A DNA stretch of 32,510 bases from Planctomycetota bacterium (lineage in GTDB: Bacteria; Planctomycetota; Planctomycetia; Pirellulales; Pirellulaceae): NCBI GenBank assembly GCA_018969045.1, contig JAGWZB010000009.1:1-32510 (forward strand). Reading direction: 5' to 3'. A program made the translations under genes and the position numbers. The notes beneath the pieces were generated by a model. The model saw only the letters and a list, made by a program, of their open reading frames with translations. It searched no databases and was not told the origin of the DNA. Shown here piece after piece: positions 17,933 to 26,320 of this stretch (the first letter of the stretch is position 1; the number at the start of each line of letters is the position of its first letter).

Positions 17933-17955
17933 TTAGGTCTTACCGGAAGATCTAA
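17933..17955. other. short hairpin in the gap before the coiled-coil lipoprotein
   Basis: TTAGGTCTT (17933-17941) can pair with AAGATCTAA (17947-17955) across the loop ACCGG, giving nine pairs with one G-U. It lies 41 bases before the lipoprotein start. It may be a 5' leader structure; there is no T run, so a terminator is unlikely. The rest of the 17793-17996 gap shows a possible -10 TAGAAT at 17901-17906 without a clear -35. Confidence 0.25.
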
Positions 17956-17996
17956 CGACGCCTCTGGCTGCACTTCTTGATAGACTGCGTGAAGCA

Positions 17997-18518
17997 ATGA
18001 AAAAGCTATCGCACCATTGGCGCATCCTCGTCCTGCTGTCGACCGGACTGATTTTCGGTTGCAGGCAGGAGTCCCGCCAATACCTGTTGGCTCTGGAAAC
18101 CAAGGATCGGTTGATTCAGAAAGCCCACAAGGCGCGTCAAGACATGATCGATTCGCTTGGGCACCGCGACTTAGTTAGATCGGACCAAGCGATGAAAATA
18201 GAGCAACAAGTCCAACAAGAAACCCTGCTGGTCGATGGGTTGTTGGACTTGCACCGCCCCCGTAAACCAAACTTGGCTTTGTTCGATCAAACCTTGCCAG
18301 TGGTAAGAGATTTGGAACGTCAACGATTGGATTTGCAAGACCAATGGTTCAGCGCAACTGGAAGTTCCGATGAGGAAAATGCCGGGCAAATATCGGCTAA
18401 GATCCGTGACGTCGAACTGGCACTGGCAGAAGCTTACGAGACTCTTAGACGATCACAGCCTATCGGTGTTACGACCGGTCAGGTTCAAGCCAAACCGATG
18501 GAACAGGACCAAGATTGA
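17997..18518 (+). CDS. small coiled-coil lipoprotein of unknown function
   Basis: I do not recognise a family. The 173-residue product has a lipoprotein signal peptide (WRILVLLSTGLIFGC, lipid Cys22). The mature part is almost entirely polar and helical: charged heptad-like stretches from about residue 28 to 85 and again from about 95 to 150 (RDLERQRLDLQDQW, then ISAKIRDVELALAEAYETLR) suggest two coiled-coil segments. The tail is short and acidic. It lies 204 bases downstream of the RND pump on the same strand, followed by a strong hairpin, so it could be read from its own promoter or close the efflux transcript. Its helical hairpin shape is reminiscent of periplasmic adaptor or spacer proteins, but no function can be assigned. 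Confidence 0.65.
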   Translation: MKKLSHHWRILVLLSTGLIFGCRQESRQYLLALETKDRLIQKAHKARQDMIDSLGHRDLVRSDQAMKIEQQVQQETLLVDGLLDLHRPRKPNLALFDQTLPVVRDLERQRLDLQDQWFSATGSSDEENAGQISAKIRDVELALAEAYETLRRSQPIGVTTGQVQAKPMEQDQD

Positions 18519-18530
18519 TCGGTCCAAAGC

Positions 18531-18582
18531 AGAAGGCCCATCTTGTTCACACCCTTTGAGGGGTGAGCAAGATGGGCCTTCT
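18531..18582. terminator. strong hairpin between convergent genes
   Basis: AGAAGGCCCATCTTG (18531-18545) is exactly complementary to CAAGATGGGCCTTCT (18568-18582). A further partly paired inner section (CACACCC with GGGGTG) extends the 15-base-pair stem. It sits 12 bases after the stop of the lipoprotein gene and about 40 bases past the end of the oppositely directed DUF1598 gene, so it may stop transcription from both sides. There is no clear T run on either side. Confidence 0.7.
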
Positions 18583-18622
18583 TGGTCATTGAGTTTCGTG
18601 ACTGAATCTTGAAGTTAGGCGA

Positions 18623-19999
18623 TTACTGGTACCACTGGTTTGAATCGTTCCAACGTGCAATCGACGCCTTGGCTTGAGCCACCGATTCGCTTTCTTTGAC
18701 GTTGGATGCAAAATGCCACGATTCGATCATGACCCCACCGCTTGCAGAAATCAGCATGCTTTGTGCGGTTTGAACGAAACTGATTTGCGGATCCAACGAC
18801 TTAGCCACTTCTAGTTCCACAGTCTTGTATTTGGCACTAGAACCCAAAAGACCAGAAAGATCGCATGCTGCGAGGGACTGAAGGTTTTGCGACTCGATCA
18901 AGGCGGCCACAAGACACAGATCCATGACGTTTCGAAGCTCACCGAAGACGGGGTCCTTGGTCGCGAGTTGCTCGAGCTTATTGGTAAAGTTATCCGCCCA
19001 TTTCTTAGCCACTGGATCTGCCTTTCCGGTCTGCTTGCGCTGACCAGAGGCGTCAAAGGCTTCCGATTCGGTCATCGTTTTGATACGTTGGCCGGAAATC
19101 TTCCAGGCTAAGCGGTCTTTGCTGTGAGTGATGGCATCGTAGTCACAAGCCATCCAAAATCGGGACTGCAGTTGCGTCGAAGCGTTCGATCGATTTTTCA
19201 TCATCTCAAGGTAGCTTGGTAGACCTGCAACAGGAGCCTTGGCCAGATTCATGCCGTAGAGTTTCATTCGGTAGTCCGCAGCCAAAATGACGCGTGCCAT
19301 GTTGCTCTGAGCAGGGATCCCGGAGAGAGTCACTTGCTGGGGACCAAAGGCCCTGGCTAACTCAGCGACTGTCGTTGGATTGATGTTTCCAGCCACGCGA
19401 GCATAGGTTTGATTGAATTGACGGTATCCTTGTTCGGTCGGATCGATCGAAACCGAAACTCCTCCCTGGCGAGCTTCGTCGACGTAACGAAACGCCGTTG
19501 CCAAGTCATCCAGATTGATCACTGGGCTTCCAGAAACCTTGCCTACGATCGATCCTTGAGGGCCTACCATCCAAGGTTCTGCTGGGCCAGCAAGAACGAT
19601 GTCGTTGCGCTCGGGATAGACCATTACATAATCGATTCGAGTCAAACCGCCCAAGCAATACACATCCTCTGGGATCTGCTTACCTAGTTTCTGAGCGTCC
19701 AAAGCGATTTGCTGAATCCCCTTGAGCGAAATCAGTCGCATCGATGTTGCTTGAGCAAGATCCCCTTGGGCGCCTTGCAAGACCCCTCGAAGTTGCTCTA
19801 AGCTTCGGCTCTGGTCTTCTTTGGAAACCGATCGCAGGACGCCATCGGAGTCGATCATGACTCCACCGACCCCACGGTTCCCAAAGACGTTCCCGAACTG
19901 AGCCGTTGCGTTCTGGAACGAAACGGAGCATGCGGCAACCATAACGGCCAAGGACCGCGGCAACCACGATTGGACAAAGCCAGACAATCTCAAACGCAT
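18623..19999 (-). CDS. DUF1598-like secreted planctomycete protein
   Basis: This protein of 458 residues resembles the DUF1598 family, which I know from planctomycetes only; its function is unknown. It starts with a signal peptide (WLPRSLAVMVAACSVSF then ATAQ before the likely cleavage site). Family-like stretches follow: GGVMIDSDGVLRSV, LGGLTRIDYVMVYPE, DIVLAGPAEPWMVG and SGSPVINLDDLATAFRYV, and later AADYRMKLYGMNL. I saw no catalytic motif. ATG 19999 is preferred because GGAG lies seven bases upstream; ATG 20005 would leave only one base between GGAG and the start. It is divergent from the FHA-sigma54 activator gene with a 94-base gap and convergent with the coiled-coil lipoprotein across a strong hairpin. 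Confidence 0.78.
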   Translation of the reverse strand: MRLRLSGFVQSWLPRSLAVMVAACSVSFQNATAQFGNVFGNRGVGGVMIDSDGVLRSVSKEDQSRSLEQLRGVLQGAQGDLAQATSMRLISLKGIQQIALDAQKLGKQIPEDVYCLGGLTRIDYVMVYPERNDIVLAGPAEPWMVGPQGSIVGKVSGSPVINLDDLATAFRYVDEARQGGVSVSIDPTEQGYRQFNQTYARVAGNINPTTVAELARAFGPQQVTLSGIPAQSNMARVILAADYRMKLYGMNLAKAPVAGLPSYLEMMKNRSNASTQLQSRFWMACDYDAITHSKDRLAWKISGQRIKTMTESEAFDASGQRKQTGKADPVAKKWADNFTNKLEQLATKDPVFGELRNVMDLCLVAALIESQNLQSLAACDLSGLLGSSAKYKTVELEVAKSLDPQISFVQTAQSMLISASGGVMIESWHFASNVKESESVAQAKASIARWNDSNQWYQ

Positions 20000-20029
20000 G
20001 ATCATACTCCGTTAAAACACCTAAATTTG

Positions 20030-20038
20030 TGCTACGAT
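20030..20038 (+). promoter_or_regulatory. candidate extended -10 promoter for the FHA-sigma54 activator
   Basis: TGCTACGAT is an extended -10 element (TG, one base, then TACGAT). TTAAAA at 20012-20017 is the only -35-like word, at short spacing. A start point near 20045 would give a leader of about 50 bases to ATG 20094 and would exclude ATG 20037 as the translation start. Confidence 0.4.
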
Positions 20039-20093
20039 GGACACGGGGGAATACCCAAACCGCTCCCCATTAGTTTATTTCAGCCTTTGCGCG

Positions 20094-22214
20094 ATGCAAC
20101 CAAACAACCAACCCGCCTACCTGATTATCCGCCAAGGAAACCGCTGGACCGACGTTTTCCGGCTGGAAAACAACCAATCCTTGGTCGTCGGGAGGGCCTC
20201 TTCCAACGAAATCCCCGTTGCTGACGAACGAGCCAGTCGCCGGCACGCCGAGATCTTTTTCAAGGACGGCGAATGGATCCTAAGGGATCTAGGGTCCCGA
20301 AATGGTACCCTCATCGACGGATCCAAGATCGACGCTCCCAGGGCTCTTTCCCCAGGAAATCAAATAACGGTTGCATCATGCCGGATGACTTTCGTGCATT
20401 CGCTGACCGATTATGTGCCCCCGGTTAACGATTCTGAGGGTGCTGACGATTCTCCAGGCTCGCAGACCCAAGGAGACCTTCCCCCCTCGATCACCCATCG
20501 CAGATCCAAAGCCTCGATGCTTGAGTCTCAAGAGATCGATCCCCTGGTACCGGATCCATCCGTAGAACTCGCATCTTCGATGCAATCCTCATCGAAGGAC
20601 CGATCCCAGAGATTCGATCCACCGGTCCAGGCAGCGGCTGTCGAAGTTTTGCAACTTGCTTTCGAGCTTGCAAAATCGACATCCATACCGGAAGCTTGCG
20701 AATTGGCTCTTGGAAAACTCTTAACGGTCACAGGTTGCCAAGCTGGTGGAGTGATCAAACTGGATGCTCCCACCAAAGAGTCCAAACCGGCTCGCGGGAA
20801 ATCACCAGATTCAAGCCGTTTGAATTTAACGGTTTTGGCAGCCTCTGAACTCGCTGGTAAGGCTTACCATCCTATCTCCGAGACACTTGTTCAGAATCTA
20901 CTGCGTGACCGCTCAGCGATTCTTGCACGTAATGTCACTTCAGATCCAAACTTCATCGGGGACCCTCAACAAAGCGGTAGTCATGTTCTTTCAACGACCT
21001 CGCTGATCGCAGCCCCCATCCAACTCGATGGCACTCTCTTTGGCGTGTTGCACCTGTACTCGCGCATCGGTCGACAGGACCTTACCCCCAACGACCTTGA
21101 AGTGGCCTTGGCAATCGCGGAAGTCTTGTCGGTTTCGATCAGCAACCTTTCAAGGCAACAAAACCTGGAGTCCAAGCTGCAATCGACTAGCTCTCGACTC
21201 GAGCAGCTCGAACAGAAACTAGGTCATGGGGATTGGATCGGAGAGTCCGAATCGATGAAGCTTCTGCGTGCGCAAGTTCGCCGCGTGGCACCGACTCAGG
21301 CGACGGTGTTGATCCGAGGCGAGAGTGGAACCGGCAAGGAACTCGTCGCTAGAGCCGTTCACGAGCATAGCCCAAGAGCCTCCGGTCCGTTTGTGACGAT
21401 CAACTGTGCCGCCCTCTCGCCAACACTCCTAGAGAGCGAACTGTTTGGACACGAAAAAGGTGCCTTCACCGGCGCGACAGACCGAAAAATTGGCAAGTTC
21501 GAACTGGCCGATGGGGGAACCATGATGCTCGATGAACTCGGTGAAATGAGCATGGAAATCCAGGCCAAATTTCTTCGAGTCCTCGAAGGCCACCCGTTCG
21601 AAAGACTCGGGAGCAATAAACCGATTCGCTCAAACGTCCGCATCGTCGCGGCCACCAACCGCGATTTGGAACAAGCTGTCCAGGAGGGACGTTTCCGTTC
21701 CGATCTGTATTTTCGTTTAAGGGTGATCGAATTAAAAATTCCACCGCTTCGTGAACGCTCCGACGACATCCTCCAACTCGCCGAGTTCTTTCTCAGGCAA
21801 TTCAGAAACAACTCTGGTTATGGTCCCACGCAGTTTTCTCCCCGTGCCCGAAAAGCGATGCTCGCTTACCATTGGCCCGGCAACGTGCGTGAACTAAAGA
21901 ACTCGGTCGAGCGAGCTCATGTTTTGGCTACTGGCGATATCGCAGAGCCTGAAGACTTGGCACTCTCCCATTTGCCAATCCCAAATCTCCCTTCCCCAGC
22001 TATGCAAGCTCAAGAGACCCAAGAGACCGGCTCGGAGTCTGAGTCCCTTGTTGAGCCGGCTTACACGGAACGAACCCTCGAAGAGGTCGAACTCGATCAT
22101 ATCGCAAAGACGCTCAAATACACCCAAGGACAGAAAAATCGAGCCGCGAGTATTCTAGGTATCGAGCGCTCGACCCTGGACCGAAAACTGAAACGTTTGC
22201 AAGACGGCGTCTAA
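20094..22214 (+). CDS. FHA-GAF-sigma54 transcriptional activator (Fis-type HTH)
   Basis: This is a bacterial enhancer-binding protein of 706 residues that activates RNA polymerase with sigma-54. An N-terminal FHA domain (about 10-95; [27 protein letters not shown]) should bind a phosphothreonine protein. A linker leads to a GAF domain (about 180-345). The AAA+ domain (about 375-610) has Walker A GESGTGKE (409-416), GAFTGA (456-461, the sigma-54 contact loop) and Walker B Asp480-Glu481. The C-terminus carries a Fis-type helix-turn-helix ([20 protein letters not shown]). There is no receiver domain, so input probably comes from a Ser/Thr kinase and a small-molecule or redox signal at GAF. ATG 20094 is favoured over ATG 20037 because FHA strands follow at once and an extended -10 covers 20037. 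Its stop codon overlaps that of the M28 gene. Confidence 0.92.
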   Translation: MQPNNQPAYLIIRQGNRWTDVFRLENNQSLVVGRASSNEIPVADERASRRHAEIFFKDGEWILRDLGSRNGTLIDGSKIDAPRALSPGNQITVASCRMTFVHSLTDYVPPVNDSEGADDSPGSQTQGDLPPSITHRRSKASMLESQEIDPLVPDPSVELASSMQSSSKDRSQRFDPPVQAAAVEVLQLAFELAKSTSIPEACELALGKLLTVTGCQAGGVIKLDAPTKESKPARGKSPDSSRLNLTVLAASELAGKAYHPISETLVQNLLRDRSAILARNVTSDPNFIGDPQQSGSHVLSTTSLIAAPIQLDGTLFGVLHLYSRIGRQDLTPNDLEVALAIAEVLSVSISNLSRQQNLESKLQSTSSRLEQLEQKLGHGDWIGESESMKLLRAQVRRVAPTQATVLIRGESGTGKELVARAVHEHSPRASGPFVTINCAALSPTLLESELFGHEKGAFTGATDRKIGKFELADGGTMMLDELGEMSMEIQAKFLRVLEGHPFERLGSNKPIRSNVRIVAATNRDLEQAVQEGRFRSDLYFRLRVIELKIPPLRERSDDILQLAEFFLRQFRNNSGYGPTQFSPRARKAMLAYHWPGNVRELKNSVERAHVLATGDIAEPEDLALSHLPIPNLPSPAMQAQETQETGSESESLVEPAYTERTLEEVELDHIAKTLKYTQGQKNRAASILGIERSTLDRKLKRLQDGV

Positions 22215-23905
22215 CGATCCTTGGTCTGCTCGATCGCATGTTTGCGTGCAATCTCAAACTCATCTCCAGGCGTCCAGGACTGCATTTGAGCCGAGTCTGC
22301 CGCACTGAGTCCGACTTCGGTAAGCAATTGAATGTCTTCGATCGCTCCGCTTAAGTCCCAGCTTGGATCGTACTGATCGGACCGCTGATGATAATGCTTG
22401 TCCGTCCAAGCTTGCAACTGCTTCTTTCCCCATCCTTCCGGCTGATTTCGCACCGCATGACCGCTATGTAGATAAACTGCTGGGACTCCGACTTTCGCCA
22501 AGGAAAATTGGTCGCTGCGGTAGTAAAATCCTTTGCTGGGTTCCAAATCTCCCACGACGATTCGTCCCTGTTTGGTCGCTGCGCTTTGCACCAACTTGTC
22601 CAGAGAGCTCTTTCCCAAGCCAATCACTTGGACGTCCCTAGTTGGACCAAGAAAATTAATCCCATCGATATTGATAAGAGCCGATAACTTACCGTTGGGG
22701 ATCGGTGGATTCTCCGCAAGGAATTTCGATCCGAGCAGCCCCTGTTCTTCGGCCCCCACGGCTGCAAAGAGCAACGACCGCTTGGGTCGATACCCCGACT
22801 CGCTGATAGCCCTGAGGATCGTTAGGAGCGAGGCGGTTCCCGACGCATTATCGATCGCACCATTGTAGATATTATCACCGTTGGCATCTCGATCCGCAGA
22901 CATGCCGATATGATCGTGGTGAGCCATAAAAACCACATACTCGTCAGACAACTTCGGATCGCTTCCGGGGAGGATTCCAAGCACATTGGCAGTGACTCGT
23001 TCGCGAGCCGTACAGGCAACATTGGTCGAGAGTTTAAGTCCAAGCGGGACTGGTTTGAAATCACGATGCTCGGCTTGCTTGCGCAATTGGTCCAGATCAA
23101 ATCCACCCGATGTAAACAACTCCCGGGTGGCTGACTCGGTCATCCATCCTTTCAGGTCCATTCGGGGGCCAGCCGAGTCCCTCAATTCAAATTCCTCGCC
23201 GGTCCAGGAAGTCTGAATCACTGTAAACGGATACCCTGCAGAAGCATCGGTGTGGATGATGATCGCACCGGCTGCACCTTGCCTTGCTGCGCTTTCGTAC
23301 TTGTAATCCCATCTCCCATAATACAACCGTTTTGATCCTGCGAATAATTCAGGATCGTTCTCAGGGTCGTTGTTCATCATGACTAAGATCTTGCCCTTTA
23401 AGTCCATCGCTTTGTAGTCATCCCACTGAAACTCGGGGGCTTGGATCCCATATCCAACAAAAACCAATTCAGCATCTTTGATCGCAATCTTGGGATCGGG
23501 CCTACCGGCCACGGCGATGAAATCCTTGAAGTACTCGAACTTTACCGACTCCCCATTTTTGGCCTGAATTTCCCAACGGTTATCAGGGGTACTGGTCAAA
23601 CCCAGCATCGGAAAGACTTGTCGGTAAGACCCAACGGCGGGCACGATTTCCAGACCATTGGCTTGAAACTGGGTTTCCAAATAAAGCTGCGTGAAGGCAT
23701 CCCCTTGGCTTGCAGGGCCGCGCCCCTCTAGCAGATCGTCCGCCAGGAACCGGATATGGGCCCTAAGGGTCGACTCGGCAATCCTTTTTTGCACCGATTC
23801 GATCGTTTGCTGCCCAAACGAAGCATTTGGGGTCGCGATCCATAAAGGATCCATCGTGCAGAGAATGCAAATCGCTTTGCGGACATTTGCCAGCTTGATT
23901 TCCAT
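22211..23905 (-). CDS. M28-family zinc metallopeptidase with PA-type insert
   Basis: This is a predicted exported aminopeptidase-like enzyme of 564 residues. The M28 di-zinc site is visible: the HxD pair in MAHHDHIG (His329 and Asp331), the Asp in [11 protein letters not shown], the Glu pair in [11 protein letters not shown], the Asp in INIDGINF and a final His in YLHSGHA. Upstream of it, [20 protein letters not shown] marks a PA domain inserted near residue 210-230, as in other M28 peptidases. The start is uncertain. ATG 23905 gives a signal-peptide-like N-terminus, has GGTGG eight bases ahead and leaves a 105-base gap to copA. ATG 23971 adds 22 polar residues, has GAGG four bases ahead, and leaves only 39 bases. 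It is not obviously linked in function to copA. Confidence 0.85.
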   Translation of the reverse strand: MEIKLANVRKAICILCTMDPLWIATPNASFGQQTIESVQKRIAESTLRAHIRFLADDLLEGRGPASQGDAFTQLYLETQFQANGLEIVPAVGSYRQVFPMLGLTSTPDNRWEIQAKNGESVKFEYFKDFIAVAGRPDPKIAIKDAELVFVGYGIQAPEFQWDDYKAMDLKGKILVMMNNDPENDPELFAGSKRLYYGRWDYKYESAARQGAAGAIIIHTDASAGYPFTVIQTSWTGEEFELRDSAGPRMDLKGWMTESATRELFTSGGFDLDQLRKQAEHRDFKPVPLGLKLSTNVACTARERVTANVLGILPGSDPKLSDEYVVFMAHHDHIGMSADRDANGDNIYNGAIDNASGTASLLTILRAISESGYRPKRSLLFAAVGAEEQGLLGSKFLAENPPIPNGKLSALINIDGINFLGPTRDVQVIGLGKSSLDKLVQSAATKQGRIVVGDLEPSKGFYYRSDQFSLAKVGVPAVYLHSGHAVRNQPEGWGKKQLQAWTDKHYHQRSDQYDPSWDLSGAIEDIQLLTEVGLSAADSAQMQSWTPGDEFEIARKHAIEQTKDR

Positions 23906-24010
23906 CGGAATATCCACCCAAATCTCTTTGAACTTAGTCTTTTCAATCTTCCACGCTAGGATATTGATCATCCTACCTCATTTTTTCAAGCATTCCATGA
24001 TAGGCTCCAA

Positions 24011-26320
24011 ATGGACAGATCTTCTTGGAACTCAGTCGAATTCGAAATCCAAGGAATGACCTGCGCTGCGTGTGTAGGTCGTGTGGAAAGGGCCATTAAG
24101 AAAGTGCCAAACGTGGCCCAAGCTAGTGTGAATCTTGCCACCCAACGCGCCACCATCGAGCTTAATACTTCCGAAGAAAAATCCATCGATCAGATCCAAC
24201 AAGCGATCGAGTCTGCGGGATACGTTGCGGTTCGAGTCCCGACAGGACGTTTCAATCGGGGGATCGACTCGAATACCCAGCTCATGAACGGAGATAACCT
24301 CAGGCCCGACAGGGATCTTGAGAGTCTTCGAAGGGACTTTGCGATCTCACTGATTTTTGCAATACCGGTTTTCTTGATCGCCATGGCACCCATGCTCTGG
24401 CCCCCGCTGATGGACCAAATGATGGATTGGATGCCTATGCAACGGTGGAACCAACTCCAATGGCTACTGGCTTCTATCGTCCAGTTTTGGTCGGCAGGTC
24501 GTTTCTACAGGAATGCTTACTACGCCCTGAAAAATGGGTCACCCGACATGAACGTCTTGGTCGCGATGGGAACCTCGGCCGCCTATGGAATCAGCGCGCT
24601 GATCACCCTCTTTCCCAACTGGATCCCAGGACATCACCAACATGTTTATTTTGAATCCTCCGCTGTGGTCATCTGCCTGGTTCTTCTGGGAAAATACATC
24701 GAGGCCCGATCGAAACACTTTACGCAAGATGCACTTTTTGGCCTCGCTAAATTGCAGCCACAATCGGCGCTTAAAATGCTCGATCACGACCAAACCGTAG
24801 AGACCCCCATTTCTCAAATCGCGCTGGGGGATCAACTGGTTGTGCACGAAGGACAGTCGATCCCGCTAGATGGAAAAATCCTCAGCGGTAGCAGTTTCAT
24901 CCAAGAAGCCATGGTCACCGGTGAACCGATCCCCAAAGAAAAAACCATCGGGGACACCGTCATCGGAGGAACGGTCAATGGCAATGGACGATTGATCATC
25001 CGAGTCACTGCGATCGGACCGGACACCTTTCTGTCCCGCATGACCGCCTTGGTCATCGAAGCCCAGTCCAAAAAACCACCGATCCAATCGGCTCTGGATC
25101 GGATCATCCGCGTTTTCGCCCCACTGGTTCTTGGGATCGCAATCGCAACGGCGATCGGATGGTGGACTCTCTCCAATAAAAACGCTTTCGAAAAAGGACT
25201 CCTGCACGCCGTGGCGATCCTAGTCGTGGCATGCCCATGCGCTCTAGGACTTGCATCCCCTTTGAGCATGATGGTCGGGAGCGGGCGGGCAGCACAACTT
25301 GGGATTTTGTTTCGATCCCACGAAGCGATCCAAAAGCTTGCTGCGGTCAATTCAATCGTTTTCGACAAAACAGGGACTCTCACATCCGGTAAACCTGTCC
25401 TTGCGGGGGCATGGCCCGTGGATCCACTCCCGGCCAATAGCAACGCATCGCTGGTGTCGCTAGGAGGGCTCGTCGCCAAATCCTCCAAGCATCCCATCGC
25501 GACAGCCATTGCCCAAGAGGCAAAAAGCCAACGATCGATGCTCTTGGTTATCCAGAGCCAAGCCGTCGGTGGAAAAGGGGTCCAAGTTCAACTTAGCGAC
25601 CAGCGCCGATTGTTTCTTGGATCCTACGCATGGATGAAAGAACTTGGAGTCTCCAACGAGAAATCGGATGAACTGCATCAGGAATTGGTCCAACAAGGTT
25701 TGAGCATCAGTTGGCTGGCTATCGAAAAACAAATCGCAGGCGCTTTTGGTGTCAACGATCCAATCAAACCCCAGGCATCCTCTGCGATCGCAACGTTACG
25801 GAAAATGCAAATCGATGCGTCGGTGCTCTCAGGGGACCAACCCATATCGGTCAAGAATGTCGCCAGCCAACTGGGCATCGACCGGTGGTTTGCAGAGCAA
25901 TCACCACAAGACAAAGCCGAACGAATTCGGGAGGATCAGCAGCAGGGAAAAAATGTTGGATTCGTAGGGGATGGAATCAACGATGCCCCTGCGCTATCGA
26001 CTGCCGATGTTGGGATCGCTATGAGTGGTGGATCCGATATTGCGATCTCCAGCGCCGATGTGGTTTTGACATCGGATTTTCTCCCCCAAGTTCCACTTGC
26101 GATCGGACTGGCGCGGCAAGTCATGCGAAACATCTACCAGAACCTCTTTTGGGCCTTCGCATACAATGTCGTTCTAATACCACTTGCAGGTGGTTGGCTG
26201 ACCCCTTGGACCAACTGGAACTTGACTCCGATGCTGGCCGCTTGTGCTATGGGGCTTTCGAGTCTCTTGGTAGTGGGCAATGCATTGAGGCTGCGCAGCT
26301 ACCAAGGGTTCGGCTACTGA
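24011..26320 (+). CDS. copA: Cu(I)-exporting P1B-type ATPase
   Basis: This inner-membrane ATPase pumps Cu(I) out of the cytoplasm. One HMA domain at the N-terminus carries GMTCAAC (Cys18 and Cys21). The metal site in the sixth helix is Cys408-Pro-Cys410 (ACPCALGLASP). The phosphorylated Asp452 lies in FDKTGTLT, the actuator loop is MVTGEPIP, the nucleotide domain has KHPIA, and the hinge reads GDGINDAPALS. AYN in helix 7 and MGLSS in helix 8 are the residues that mark the copper subgroup P1B-1, so copper rather than zinc or cadmium is well supported. Length (769) is usual for a single-HMA CopA. ATG 24011 follows AGG at about eight bases. No CueR, CopZ or CsoR gene is next to it. Its last seven bases overlap the end of the hemD-hemE gene. 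Confidence 0.94.
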   Translation: MDRSSWNSVEFEIQGMTCAACVGRVERAIKKVPNVAQASVNLATQRATIELNTSEEKSIDQIQQAIESAGYVAVRVPTGRFNRGIDSNTQLMNGDNLRPDRDLESLRRDFAISLIFAIPVFLIAMAPMLWPPLMDQMMDWMPMQRWNQLQWLLASIVQFWSAGRFYRNAYYALKNGSPDMNVLVAMGTSAAYGISALITLFPNWIPGHHQHVYFESSAVVICLVLLGKYIEARSKHFTQDALFGLAKLQPQSALKMLDHDQTVETPISQIALGDQLVVHEGQSIPLDGKILSGSSFIQEAMVTGEPIPKEKTIGDTVIGGTVNGNGRLIIRVTAIGPDTFLSRMTALVIEAQSKKPPIQSALDRIIRVFAPLVLGIAIATAIGWWTLSNKNAFEKGLLHAVAILVVACPCALGLASPLSMMVGSGRAAQLGILFRSHEAIQKLAAVNSIVFDKTGTLTSGKPVLAGAWPVDPLPANSNASLVSLGGLVAKSSKHPIATAIAQEAKSQRSMLLVIQSQAVGGKGVQVQLSDQRRLFLGSYAWMKELGVSNEKSDELHQELVQQGLSISWLAIEKQIAGAFGVNDPIKPQASSAIATLRKMQIDASVLSGDQPISVKNVASQLGIDRWFAEQSPQDKAERIREDQQQGKNVGFVGDGINDAPALSTADVGIAMSGGSDIAISSADVVLTSDFLPQVPLAIGLARQVMRNIYQNLFWAFAYNVVLIPLAGGWLTPWTNWNLTPMLAACAMGLSSLLVVGNALRLRSYQGFGY

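Noticed and set aside
9058-18518. The idea that cutA, the MFS gene and the efflux genes form one metal operon
   Set aside because: cutA overlaps the ABC permease gene and the MFS protein looks like a nucleoside permease, so cotranscription with the efflux genes is not shown.
24832-25509. 225-codon minus-strand frame inside copA
   Set aside because: Antisense to the CPC and DKTGT region of copA; composition is low in hydrophobic order and no start signal is seen.
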